Shown here: piece after piece, positions 1 to 7,927 of the stretch
Layout of the letters: the number at the start of each line of letters is the position of its first letter
How positions within the stretch are numbered: position 1 is the first letter of the stretch
Assembly (NCBI RefSeq): GCF_000472285.1
Contig: NZ_KI421422.1
Location: forward strand, 63,737 to 105,575
Direction of reading: 5' to 3'
DNA: 41,839 nt
From: Desulfuromonas sp. TF
GTDB taxonomy: Bacteria > Desulfobacterota > Desulfuromonadia > Desulfuromonadales > ATBO01
Translations under genes and position numbers: made by a program
The notes under the pieces: model-generated
What the model was told of the DNA's origin: nothing
What the model saw: only the letters and a program-made list of their open reading frames with translations
The model's database searches: none

Positions 1-1
1 G

Positions 2-154
2 GCAAAAATCCTCCAGAGCACATTAACCCGAGCCTTCGCCAAGAACCCTACGGCTGGAAATCTCGAAAAATGCGCCAGGGATTTACGGGAGCTTTTTATC
101 CAGAATTCGGATTTGCCGAAGGTGCGGGAAGATCTGAGAAAAATCCTGGGCTAG
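2..154 (+). CDS. C-terminal end of an unidentified protein (partial)
   Basis: An open frame runs from the window edge to a TAG at 152-154, giving about 50 residues rich in Lys, Arg, Glu and Leu that look helical and end in LRKILG. No start is in the window. The stop lies only 10 bases before the next ATG, and the ribosome-binding site of that gene (AGGAG, 153-157) overlaps the stop, so the two are almost certainly co-transcribed. I do not recognise the family. The tight coupling and reading phase are the main support. Confidence 0.6.
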   Translation, partial: AKILQSTLTRAFAKNPTAGNLEKCARDLRELFIQNSDLPKVREDLRKILG

Positions 155-164
155 GAGTATTTCG

Positions 165-1163
165 ATGGGTCTCGCCATGTTGTCGTTAGAAGAGGTCACG
201 GAAAAAATCATCGAGGGGAAGCGCCTGTTGCTCGCCGGGGACGAAAGTCTGCTGCTGCAGCTTCCCGCAGGGGACTGGATCGCCGGGACGATTCCCTACT
301 TCATGACCGAAGAGGGGGGAGGATGCTTCCGGGACAGGATCCACGTCAACGAACTGCCTGATTACGTCCGCGAGATCGAGATTCGCGAATACAATGAGAA
401 AACCATTCCGGACGTTTATGTCGATGCCCCTGAAAACGGCTTCAGCGTGATCATCATTCCTGCCGCTTCATCGGTCCATTTTTCCTTCGCGCTCAATGCC
501 CCCAACTATAAGAATTTCGCCGTGCGCCCCCTCATCGGGTGGATTTCCGGCGTCCACCTCGACGATCTTGACCGGGTTGCGCCCAAGGTTTTCCATGGCC
601 GCAACCCTGCGGCAATCGAGGATGCGGCGGTGGTCATGCACGTTTCGCTGCCGAAAAACAAGGTCGCCGATATCGGCATCATCAACATCTTCGAACAGGG
701 CGACGGCGACACCATTACTTTCCCATCGGACGGCTTCAGCGTCCGCACTGCATATATAAACGGACAGAAGAGGAATTTTGGAGAATATCTGTTCGAGAAA
801 AGACTCGACAAGAGACTTCCCCTCGTCGCCGACTATTACGGCGTTCTTCTCAATACCAGTTTCAAGGAAGGTGACGAACTGGAGGAGAAGGTCGAATTCT
901 ACGCTCCGGTGTTCAGCGGCCTGCGCTATAAACACGCGCGACCCGTGGACGACTATGTCGGCCGGTTCATCGCCCGGATGCCGGAAGGCCTCGGACACCA
1001 GATCCTTTTCTCCTGCAACTGCATCCTCAATTATCTCTATTCGGGACTCGAAGGCAAAAAAACCGCCGGCATCACCGGACCGGCGACCTTCGGGGAAATC
1101 GCCTATCAGTTGCTGAACCAGACCATGGTCTACCTCAGGATCATCGATCTTCCGCCCAGATAA
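165..1163 (+). CDS. Conserved protein of unknown function with a FIST_C-like C-terminus
   Basis: The product is a 332-aa soluble protein with no signal peptide or membrane segment. The ATG at 165 is chosen because AGGAG lies 7 bases upstream; a second in-frame ATG follows four codons later. The last 50 residues (FSCNCILNYL, then GPATFGEI, then LNQTMVYLRI) resemble the end of FIST_C sensory domains, where a Phe-Ser-Cys motif precedes a G-x-x-FGEI motif and an N-x-T motif. The N-terminal half has no motif I can place. It follows the truncated upstream gene with 10 bases between them and is closed by a terminator at 1277. A sensory or ligand-binding role is only inference from that tail. Confidence 0.8.
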   Translation: MGLAMLSLEEVTEKIIEGKRLLLAGDESLLLQLPAGDWIAGTIPYFMTEEGGGCFRDRIHVNELPDYVREIEIREYNEKTIPDVYVDAPENGFSVIIIPAASSVHFSFALNAPNYKNFAVRPLIGWISGVHLDDLDRVAPKVFHGRNPAAIEDAAVVMHVSLPKNKVADIGIINIFEQGDGDTITFPSDGFSVRTAYINGQKRNFGEYLFEKRLDKRLPLVADYYGVLLNTSFKEGDELEEKVEFYAPVFSGLRYKHARPVDDYVGRFIARMPEGLGHQILFSCNCILNYLYSGLEGKKTAGITGPATFGEIAYQLLNQTMVYLRIIDLPPR

Positions 1164-1276
1164 ACTTTGTTGTTCCAAAATGGGTCGATTCGGCCCGAAA
1201 AGACCCGCTGCTCCGGCGAGGAACTGGGCAGCGAGTGCCAGAGCGCCTCCGCAGTGCTCGCTCTCTCCCTGTTATA

Positions 1277-1302
1277 GGGGGGACGTCGTCCCCCCGTTTT
1301 TT
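1277..1302 (+). terminator. Rho-independent terminator
   Basis: GGGGGGAC (1277-1284) pairs with GTCCCCCC (1288-1295) around a 3-base loop and is followed by a run of six T at 1297-1302. It ends the transcript of the unknown gene at 165-1163 and separates it from the promoter of the radical SAM gene. Confidence 0.85.
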
Positions 1303-1341
1303 CCTCGAAACCGTTTTCTGCGAAACCCGTTTTCTGTTGTT

Positions 1342-1357
1342 TGGAGCGGAGATTGCA
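1342..1357 (+). promoter_or_regulatory. Sigma-54 (-24/-12) promoter
   Basis: TGGAGCG, four bases, TTGCA reproduces the RpoN consensus TGGCACG-N4-TTGCW with the required 10 bases between the GG and GC elements; only the two bases after TGG differ. It lies about 110 bases before the radical SAM start, leaving a long 5' UTR. A TATAAT hexamer at 1413-1418 nearer the gene has no convincing -35 partner. No activator-binding site was identified. The 1164-1468 gap otherwise holds only the terminator. Confidence 0.55.
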
Positions 1358-1468
1358 TGAGACAATCCGGAGAATGAAAAAGGAGCTGCAAAGGCGCGAC
1401 CAAAAAGCTGACTATAATTGTTTTGATTTCTTTGCGTCTAACCCCAATTTTCGAAACAGGAGCAAGGT

Positions 1469-2803
1469 GTGAAGAACCGCCAGCGTAATCTCTTACAGAA
1501 CCCCAGCGACACTCCCGCGCTTCGGGAATATCCTTCCAAGCTCTTCGTCGAAACAACCTCCCGCTGCAACCTGAGCTGCTTCATGTGCGTCAAGCAGACC
1601 CGGGACAGCGGCGTCAAGGACGGAGATCTGACGCCGGAAACCTTTTCCCGATTGGAGCCGGCCCTGCCGAACCTGGAGGCCCTCGTTCTGAATGGAGTGG
1701 GCGAACCCCTGCTTCATCCGCACCTGGAGGAATTCATTCACCGGGCAAGAAGGCGCATGCCCGACCAGGGATGGATCGGCTTCCAGAGCAACGCTCTTCT
1801 TCTGAACGAAAGCCGGGCTCTCAGCCTTGCGGAGGCGGGCCTCGACCGCATCTGCCTCTCCCTCGACTCCGTCTCCGCCGATACCTTTAGAAAAGTCCGG
1901 GAGGGAGGGGAGCTGCTCTCTGTGGAGAGAGCCCTTTCGGCGCTGGAAATTGCCGCAAATAAAAGCGGCCGGCCAAAGATACGGGCAGGAGTGGAGTTTG
2001 TCCTGATGCGGGACAATCTGCATGAACTGCCAGAGGCGATGCGCTGGGCGGCTCGCCGTGGAGTGGATTTCGCCATCGTCACCCATCTTCTGCCCTATGA
2101 CGAAAAACATTCCGGCCAGGCGGCCTACGGTTCCTGCAGCGGAGCCTCCATCGAGCTTTTCGAGACGTGGAAGAAAAAGGCGGCCGAAGCGGGCGTCGAC
2201 CTGACCCGATACTTCGATGTCATTTTCAAATACGCCAAAAACAACGAGGAGCAGCGGATCATCGGGTTCGTCGAGCAGATGAAAACGGAGGCCGGGGAGC
2301 GCGGCATCTCCTTCGATTTGAAAAAGCTTCTGCAGATGGACCGTTCCTGGCTCGAGGAGGTCGCCTCAGTCTTTGAAGAGGCCCGCGAAGCGGCCGAGGA
2401 GGCGGGAGTCGATCTCCGGCTTCCCGAAATCGTTCCTCAAGCGGACAGGCATTGTCACTTCGTCGAGGACGGCGGGGCCTTCATTTCGTGGGATGGAGGA
2501 GTTCATCCGTGCTATTTTCTCTGGCACCGCTACAACTGCTTTGCCGGCGGTTGGAACCAGATCGTCAAGCCGAAGATCTTCGGCAGCCTGGCCGAGAGGG
2601 GGATCCTGGAGATATGGAATAACTTGGAATTCCGTTCCTTCCGGGAAAGCGTTCTGGAGTATGATTATCCCTATTGCTCCAGCTGTACCCTGGCGCCCTG
2701 CGACTACGTGCAGACCGAGGAGTTCGAACAGGACTGCCATGTCAATGCCCAGCCCTGCGGCAGTTGCCTCTGGTGCATGGGCCTGTTTCAGTGCCTGCGC
2801 TGA
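1469..2803 (+). CDS. Radical SAM/SPASM-type protein, putative metalloenzyme maturase
   Basis: The product is a 444-aa protein starting at GTG 1469, with AGGAG (1458-1462) 6 bases upstream. The radical SAM cluster motif C33-x3-C37-x2-C40 (CNLSCFMC) binds the 4Fe-4S cluster and S-adenosylmethionine; a GGEP-like segment (NGVGEP) and a TIM-barrel-length middle follow. The last 110 residues carry a Cys-rich SPASM-like region (HPCYFLW, then CSSCTLAPC, then CGSCLWC) able to bind auxiliary clusters. The overall form matches Geobacter-type radical SAM/SPASM proteins annotated as putative metalloenzyme maturases. The substrate is unknown and no obvious peptide or metalloenzyme partner is adjacent. It appears monocistronic under a sigma-54 promoter. 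Confidence 0.88.
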   Translation: MKNRQRNLLQNPSDTPALREYPSKLFVETTSRCNLSCFMCVKQTRDSGVKDGDLTPETFSRLEPALPNLEALVLNGVGEPLLHPHLEEFIHRARRRMPDQGWIGFQSNALLLNESRALSLAEAGLDRICLSLDSVSADTFRKVREGGELLSVERALSALEIAANKSGRPKIRAGVEFVLMRDNLHELPEAMRWAARRGVDFAIVTHLLPYDEKHSGQAAYGSCSGASIELFETWKKKAAEAGVDLTRYFDVIFKYAKNNEEQRIIGFVEQMKTEAGERGISFDLKKLLQMDRSWLEEVASVFEEAREAAEEAGVDLRLPEIVPQADRHCHFVEDGGAFISWDGGVHPCYFLWHRYNCFAGGWNQIVKPKIFGSLAERGILEIWNNLEFRSFRESVLEYDYPYCSSCTLAPCDYVQTEEFEQDCHVNAQPCGSCLWCMGLFQCLR

Positions 2804-2903
2804 ATAAAAACCCCTAAAAAAGCTGATCCCCACCCATGCGCCGGACACCAATCGGGACACTAATTGATTGGCCGATATCGAAGATGCAATGCGTTGGAAG
2901 TCC

Positions 2904-2957
2904 TTTGATGCCTTCGCAAAAAACGCGGAGAATGGCTAAGCAGACGCCATCAGCCTT
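2904..2957 (+). repeat. Truncated copy of a dispersed element (full copy near 19045)
   Basis: The stretch TTTGATGCCTTCGCAAAAAA, then GGAGAATGGCTAAGCA followed directly by GACGCCATCA, matches both ends of the element at 19045-19196 but lacks about 105 internal bases. The junction falls exactly after GGCTAAGCA, so it looks like an internal deletion derivative. It fills the gap between the radical SAM gene and the 65-aa membrane protein gene. Confidence 0.6.
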
Positions 2958-3024
2958 TGACCTTTTGGCCGACCTGTGGTTTTCTTACCGAAGCAGATCC
3001 TTTTTGCCGCCGCAGGAGCCCTTT

Positions 3025-3222
3025 ATGACCCCATCTTCCTTTCCCCGATACGGCCGAACCTTGAAAAATCTGGCCCTGGTCTGTCTGTTCAGTGGCTTCG
3101 CCCTGGAACTCGGCGGTGCGATCACCGACAACCGGATTCTCTTCCGGACAGGTATCTATTTCTTCCTGCTGGGAATTCCCCTGCTCTTTCTGGGCATCTT
3201 TCTCGGCCGTCGCAAACCCTGA
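3025..3222 (+). CDS. Small two-helix membrane protein
   Basis: The product is 65 aa. A longer reading from ATG 2836 is possible, but that extension runs through the dispersed-repeat remnant at 2904-2957, while ATG 3025 has AGGAG (3014-3018) at 6 bases, so the short form is preferred. Two hydrophobic helices (about residues 14-28 and 40-60) are joined by a short turn containing ITDNR, and the protein ends in a basic RRKP. It resembles small inner-membrane proteins of unknown function, and nothing identifies a family. It converges on the antiporter gene, with the long hairpin at 3263-3316 between them. Confidence 0.65.
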   Translation: MTPSSFPRYGRTLKNLALVCLFSGFALELGGAITDNRILFRTGIYFFLLGIPLLFLGIFLGRRKP

Positions 3223-3262
3223 ATTCAAACCGTTCCGCGCTGCAGCGATATCGTCTGCCGGA

Positions 3263-3316
3263 CTAGGAGGGTGTCGGACTATACGCTTCGGCCCGTATAG
3301 TCCGACACCCTCCTAG
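3263..3316. repeat. Perfect 23-bp inverted repeat, 8-base loop
   Basis: The left arm 3263-3285 (begins CTAGGAGGGTGTCGG) and right arm 3294-3316 (ends CACCCTCCTAG) are exact complements around CTTCGGCC. The TAG stop of the antiporter gene (bases 3313-3315) lies inside the right arm. There is no T-tract on either side, so a standard intrinsic terminator is not obvious. It sits between convergent genes and could still act as a bidirectional transcript end or 3' stabiliser, or be a REP-like extragenic palindrome. Confidence 0.85.
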
Positions 3317-5010
3317 GCGTCTTTTCCGCTTTTTACCAGGGCGAGAAGCTCGGTGTAGCTGGTGAGGTGGAAAGCCTTTTCCCTGAGGCCCTCATTCTTG
3401 AAAGTGGCGGCAATGTCGGCCAGAATCTCCAACTGGGCTCCATTGTCATGGGGCGGGGTCAGGATCAGGCAGATGATTCGGGCAGCTGTTTCGTCCGGCG
3501 CATCGAAATCGACACCGGTGTCGGAAAAACCGATTCCCACCAGCGGCTCAGCCAGATCCCGGAATCGGGCGTGAGGTACAGCCACCCCGTGGCCGATCCC
3601 CGTGGCCATGATCTTTTCGCGGGCAAGGACGGCGTTGCAGACCTCTCCGGCATCAAGTCCGGCCAGTGGTGCAATCACCTGGGAAAGCTCCCGGATCACC
3701 TCCCGGGAATCGGCGCCATCGAGGCGGCGGATAAAACCCTGTGGCTGGAGGTAGTCGGTGAATTTGCGCGGCTTCTTCAATCGAAGAATTTTTTGCAGCA
3801 TGGGGCCGCTTATCAGGGAGGTGACGAGAGCCATCACTACGAGGGAGACGAAGACCTCCTGGCCGATAAAGCCGAACTGCAGCGCGAGCACGCCGAGGAT
3901 GATCCCCATTGTCCCCTGGGCCCCCATACCGAATCCGGCTCCCCATGCTTCCCGCCAGGGGAGGCCTCCGAGCCGCCCCCCCAGGGCGCTCCCCGTCACC
4001 TTTCCGAAGAGGGCAAGCCCGAGAACGGTCAGGGTGAGAGAGAGATCGAAGTTAGCGGCGAAGTTGACCCGCAGGCCGATGCTGGCAAAGAAGAGGGGAG
4101 CGAAGAAGAAGGATACGAACTGGTCGATCGTGGTCCTTGTCCGCTCCCTCAACTGGCTCGACTGACCGAGGGCCACGCCGGCCAGAAAAGAGCCGAAGAT
4201 GGCATGGATACCGAGCCATTCGGTAAAGGCGGCGGCAAACAGGGCCATGGAGAGGGCGAAGCCCAGGACCCCGCCCGGCCAGCTGGCGTAAGCCTGGATC
4301 CAGAGGAGGATCCGGTGGATGACCCATGGAACGATGGTGAGCATGGCGACGGTAAAAGTGATGGTCAACCATACGGTGTGGCCGATCGCCATGCTGTGTC
4401 CGTGTTCGGCCCCCGCCAACCCCAGGATCATGGCGAAGACAAGCCATCCGATCAGGTCGTTGAAGACCGCGGCGGCGACGACCGTCACGCCCAGATCGCT
4501 CCGATAGAGATTCAGATCCATCAGGATCTTGGCGATGATCGGCAGGGCCGAAATCGACAGGGCCGTTGCCATGAAGAGGGAGAAGATCAGGTGGTCGGTC
4601 CCGGCCTCGTAACCCATCAACCCCGGAGCGTACCAGGCGGCGGCAAAGCCTAGGGAAAAAGGGAGGAACATCCCGACCAGTGCCACGCAGATCGCCGCCC
4701 GCCCCTGCCGCCACACCGTGCGCAGGTCGATTTCAATTCCGGCCACCAGCAGAAACAGAACGATCGCCAGGGTGGTCAGACCGTCAAGGACAAGAGCTCC
4801 TCCTCCCCGGGAAGGAAAAAGATTCTGACTCAGCGCAGGCGCCAGGGTGCCCAGGACCGTAGGCCCCAGGAGAATCCCGGCCATGATCTCTCCCAGCACC
4901 GACGGCAGGTTGCAGCGCCTGGCGATCTCCCCGAGCAACCGTGCCGAGAAAAGAAGCGTACCGAGAGCCGTGAACATCACGGTTATTTCGCGCGGAGTCA
5001 GGCTGTCCAT
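3313..5010 (-). CDS. CPA2-type cation:proton antiporter with C-terminal PTS EIIA domain
   Basis: The first 400 residues form about a dozen hydrophobic helices of the Na+/H+ exchanger (Kef/NapA-like) fold, including LGEIMAGILLGPTVLG near the N-terminus. The last 150 residues are a PtsN/fructose-type EIIA domain with the phosphorylatable His in GHGVAVPHAR. The arrangement suggests inner-membrane cation or proton exchange tuned by nitrogen- or sugar-PTS phosphorylation (inference). The ATG at 5010, with a GGTGGA-like site, fits the family N-terminus (MDSLTPREIT). An in-frame ATG at 5091 with GGAG 11 bases upstream would add 27 unconserved-looking residues and cannot be excluded. It is divergent from the second antiporter. 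Confidence 0.88.
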   Translation of the reverse strand: MDSLTPREITVMFTALGTLLFSARLLGEIARRCNLPSVLGEIMAGILLGPTVLGTLAPALSQNLFPSRGGGALVLDGLTTLAIVLFLLVAGIEIDLRTVWRQGRAAICVALVGMFLPFSLGFAAAWYAPGLMGYEAGTDHLIFSLFMATALSISALPIIAKILMDLNLYRSDLGVTVVAAAVFNDLIGWLVFAMILGLAGAEHGHSMAIGHTVWLTITFTVAMLTIVPWVIHRILLWIQAYASWPGGVLGFALSMALFAAAFTEWLGIHAIFGSFLAGVALGQSSQLRERTRTTIDQFVSFFFAPLFFASIGLRVNFAANFDLSLTLTVLGLALFGKVTGSALGGRLGGLPWREAWGAGFGMGAQGTMGIILGVLALQFGFIGQEVFVSLVVMALVTSLISGPMLQKILRLKKPRKFTDYLQPQGFIRRLDGADSREVIRELSQVIAPLAGLDAGEVCNAVLAREKIMATGIGHGVAVPHARFRDLAEPLVGIGFSDTGVDFDAPDETAARIICLILTPPHDNGAQLEILADIAATFKNEGLREKAFHLTSYTELLALVKSGKDA

Positions 5011-5270
5011 GATCTTTTCCACCGGAGGTTCAACTGGTTGAATACAGAACGTTTCGGGAAATATGACAAAAGAACCGGGGCCGGTCAACATCTATCGACG
5101 GGCTCCTCCGGGTCTCACCGTCCGCCTGCGCCGGGAGGGGCGATATCTTCTTTTTACGGGACAGCTCTTGTGGTAACCTTCTCATTCGATGCGGCTGTTT
5201 CCCCGCCTGAAAAAATCGGCGAGAGCCATTGAATTCCATTCCGCTTCATCCGGTTCCTCACGGGCCCAAC

Positions 5271-7004
5271 ATGACCATCGACATCGTCTCCATCCTCAGC
5301 GCTCTCGCCATCATTTTCATCGGCGCACTGGCCGGTGGGCGCCTGGCCGCCCTCTGCCGCATTCCCCGGGTGACGGGGTACCTCATCACGGGACTGGCCG
5401 CCGGCCCCTCTCTGGCCGATCTCCTTGGTCTTCCTTCCCTGCTCAGGACGGAAGCGCTCCGCGAGCTGCAGATCGTCTCCGACGTCGCGCTGGCCCTGAT
5501 CCTGATGAACATCGGCGGCCTGTTTCAGATCGACCACCTGCGCCGCTGGCGGCACCGCATCGCACTCTTCTCCCTGAGTGAAATCGGCCTGACCTTCATC
5601 CTGGTCGCCGCCGCCGCCCTGGTCGTCAACCTGACCGTCCTGCACAAGACGGTTGCCGCTCTCTCCCTCTGGCAGACGTCCCTCTGGTTCGCTCTTTTTC
5701 TCGGGATCATCGCCGTCGCCACCGCACCGGCCGCCACCCTCATGGTCATCCGCGAGTACGAGGCCGAGGGTCCGGTCACCGGCATGGTCCTGACCCTGGT
5801 AGGGATCAACAACCTGGTCGCCGTCCTCGGCTACGCGGTGATCGCCCACTTCCTGATCGTTCCGGGGGAAGGTCTCCCGGTGCTTCTTTTCCACATGACC
5901 GGCCCCATCGTGATCGGAGGTCTCATCGGCTTCGCCATGTCGGTCTGGGCCCAGAACCTGGAGCTTCCGAGCGAGCAGAAGCTCCTGCTCCTTGGAGGGG
6001 TGGCTGCAAGCACGGCCCTGTGCCGGTTCCTCGGGATCGACCACCTCCTGGCCAGTCTCGCCCTCGGCGTGGTCCTGTCCAACAGCTCACCCCGGTGGCA
6101 CCTGCTGACCCAGTCCCTGCGCCAGGTCGACTACATCCTCTACGTGGCGTTTTTCGTCCTCGCGGGGGCCAACCTCCATATCGAAACCCTCAGTCATATC
6201 GGTCTGCTCGGCGTCGCCTACGTTCTGGCCCGCACTCTCGGCAAGTGGCTCGGCGCCCTGATCGGCGCCCGTCTGGGAGCCTTCGGAAGCAGGGAGAAAA
6301 ACTACGTGGGCCTGGCCCTGCTGGCCCAGGCGGGGGTAGCCATCGGACTGGCCGGCAGCCTGTCGCGGCACTGGCCCGAGGGGGGCCGTCTCCTGGAAAC
6401 GGTGGTCCTCGGCTCGGTCGTCGTCTTCGAGCTGATCGGGCCGCTGGCGGTCAGGCACGGACTGGTACGCGCCGGCGAAGTCCCCATCCTTTCCCTCCTG
6501 CAGAAACGGGCTCCTCAAGGGGCACTGGAGGGGCTCCACAGCATCGCCCAGCATTTCCGCTCGTCTCTCGGCATTCCGATGGGCCACAAAATGGAGGATC
6601 CTGGAGATATTCTGGTGCGTCACGTCATGCGCCAGAATGTGGAGACCATACGCAACGACACCCCCTACAATGAACTGCTGCGCCTGATCGCCCACAGCCG
6701 CTACGACCGCTTTCCCGTGGTCGACAAGGAGGAGCGCTTCCTCGGAATGATCAACTACACCGAGATCCGCAATCTACTCTTTGAGCCGTCGCTCGCTCCC
6801 CTCGTTGTCGCCGGCGACCTGGCCACTGCCACCCATCATGCACTTGCACCGGATATGCCCCTGCGGGAAGTTCTGAAGATCCTACAGCTCAACCGGGACA
6901 TCAGCTATTTTCCTGTCATTGATCCCGAGACCCCCGACCGCCTGCTGGGTATTCTCAACCAGAATGACGTTCTGGCCACCTTCCGTCGCTTGGACGAAGT
7001 TTAA
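5271..7004 (+). CDS. CPA2-type cation:proton antiporter with C-terminal CBS pair
   Basis: The product is about 577 aa. The N-terminal 390 residues are hydrophobic and contain the exchanger signature region RIPRVTGYLITGLAAGPS and multiple membrane helices. The last 140 residues hold two CBS motifs (HVMRQNVETI with FPVVDKEERFLGMI, then FPVIDPETPDRLLGIL), which usually bind adenine nucleotides and gate transport. ATG 5271 is taken as start because the exchanger domain begins there; an in-frame TTG at 5229 would add 14 residues, and neither has a strong ribosome-binding site. It shares a roughly 260-base divergent intergenic region with the EIIA-linked antiporter, so the two may respond to ionic or pH stress together (inference). 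I saw no clear promoter in that gap. Confidence 0.88.
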   Translation: MTIDIVSILSALAIIFIGALAGGRLAALCRIPRVTGYLITGLAAGPSLADLLGLPSLLRTEALRELQIVSDVALALILMNIGGLFQIDHLRRWRHRIALFSLSEIGLTFILVAAAALVVNLTVLHKTVAALSLWQTSLWFALFLGIIAVATAPAATLMVIREYEAEGPVTGMVLTLVGINNLVAVLGYAVIAHFLIVPGEGLPVLLFHMTGPIVIGGLIGFAMSVWAQNLELPSEQKLLLLGGVAASTALCRFLGIDHLLASLALGVVLSNSSPRWHLLTQSLRQVDYILYVAFFVLAGANLHIETLSHIGLLGVAYVLARTLGKWLGALIGARLGAFGSREKNYVGLALLAQAGVAIGLAGSLSRHWPEGGRLLETVVLGSVVVFELIGPLAVRHGLVRAGEVPILSLLQKRAPQGALEGLHSIAQHFRSSLGIPMGHKMEDPGDILVRHVMRQNVETIRNDTPYNELLRLIAHSRYDRFPVVDKEERFLGMINYTEIRNLLFEPSLAPLVVAGDLATATHHALAPDMPLREVLKILQLNRDISYFPVIDPETPDRLLGILNQNDVLATFRRLDEV

Positions 7005-7034
7005 GTAAAAAAAACAGGCGGCCCGAAGGCCGCC
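7005..7034 (-). terminator. Terminator of the tol-pal-cpoB operon
   Basis: Read on the minus strand, GGCGGCC and GGCCGCC (7017-7023 with 7028-7034) enclose a TTCG tetraloop and are followed by TG and eight T. The T-tract is on the minus-strand side only, so this ends the cpoB transcript. It may also slow converging transcription from the antiporter gene. Confidence 0.85.
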
Positions 7035-7066
7035 CGAATATCGATCCATATCTGTTTGATTGTTTT

Positions 7067-7864
7067 TCAGGAAGGCTCTTTCCACTCCCCAAGCCGTTCG
7101 CTGGCCTTTTTCGCTTCTTCGGTCTTCGGGAACCTTTCCACCACCTGCTGCAAAATCACCCGGGCGTTTTTATCATCTCCAAGGGCCTTGAAAGCCAGTC
7201 CCTGCTTCAGCAGAGCAGCGGCCGCCTTGGGATGACTTCCATGCTTCTGCACCACTTCCTGGAACTGCAGGATAGCGTTTTCGTATTTCTTTTCTCCGAA
7301 ATAGGCCTCCCCGACCCAGTACGTGGCATTGACCGCAAGTTCGTGACCGGGGTAGCGTTTGAGAAAAGTCTCCATCTGCTCACGCCCCCGATTGAATGCC
7401 CCCTCTTTCTGAATCAACTCCAACCCCTGATGATACAGCGCTTCTGGGGTTGCCGCCGGTGAAACGGGCCGGGTCGCCTGGGCTTCCTCCAACCTGCTGA
7501 GCCTTTCTTCCAGAGCCGAGACCTTGAGGCTCAGATCATCCTGCACCAGGGAGAGATCTTCGCGAAGCCGGGCGTTCATCTGCGCCATGTCTTCAAGCCG
7601 TCCGTTGACCGACTGGGCCTCGACCCTGAGGGTGTCGAGCCCCGCCTGAATTTCCGCCTGCTGCTTTGCCAGGAGTTCAAGACGCTCACTGGTTGTGTCC
7701 GAGCGGTCCTGCCGCAGTGTCACCACGCTTCGTTCCGACTGGGCCAGCCGCCGCTTCATTTCCTCCAGATCCTGCTCCATGCGCAGATCGCGCTGGGTCG
7801 GGATGCAGCCGGCAACGCTCCCCACCAGAACAAGCACCGGAATTACTCTTTTCCATCCATCCAC
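7067..7864 (-). CDS. cpoB: Tol-Pal coordination protein CpoB (YbgF), lipoprotein-like
   Basis: CpoB links the Tol-Pal machine to peptidoglycan synthesis at the division site in the periplasm. The protein has a short hydrophobic leader ending in VLVGSVAGC, a lipobox that suggests membrane anchoring. A coiled-coil region of about 100 residues follows (heptads of Leu, Gln, Glu), then about four TPR-like repeats in the last 130 residues (ALYHQGLELI, then ATYWVGEAYF, then AAALLKQGLAF). GTG 7864 is chosen because GGAGG lies 9 bases upstream; reading further upstream would translate the terminator hairpin at 7891-7912. It is the last gene of the tol-pal cluster. Confidence 0.88.
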   Translation of the reverse strand: MDGWKRVIPVLVLVGSVAGCIPTQRDLRMEQDLEEMKRRLAQSERSVVTLRQDRSDTTSERLELLAKQQAEIQAGLDTLRVEAQSVNGRLEDMAQMNARLREDLSLVQDDLSLKVSALEERLSRLEEAQATRPVSPAATPEALYHQGLELIQKEGAFNRGREQMETFLKRYPGHELAVNATYWVGEAYFGEKKYENAILQFQEVVQKHGSHPKAAAALLKQGLAFKALGDDKNARVILQQVVERFPKTEEAKKASERLGEWKEPS

Positions 7865-7882
7865 GGTCGTCAGCCTCCGACT

Positions 7883-7912
7883 AAAAACGAGAGGCCGCGT
7901 TGTCGCGGCCTC
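7883..7912 (-). terminator. Attenuator-like terminator between pal and cpoB
   Basis: On the minus strand GAGGCCGCG pairs with CGCGGCCTC (7891-7899 with 7904-7912) around a 4-base loop, then TCG and five T. It sits between the pal stop (7928) and the cpoB start (7864), so part of the pal transcript probably ends here and cpoB is made at a lower level. Confidence 0.8.
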
Positions 7913-7927
7913 TGCTTTCATGATGAT

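Noticed and set aside
3367-4653. A 428-codon plus-strand open frame opposite the EIIA-linked antiporter
   Set aside because: It is the complement of a high-GC membrane-protein gene, is rich in Gly, Glu, Asp and Pro without any motif, and has no ribosome-binding site.
5154-6044. A 296-codon minus-strand open frame opposite the CBS-linked antiporter
   Set aside because: It has the same low-complexity acidic composition caused by antisense reading of hydrophobic helices.
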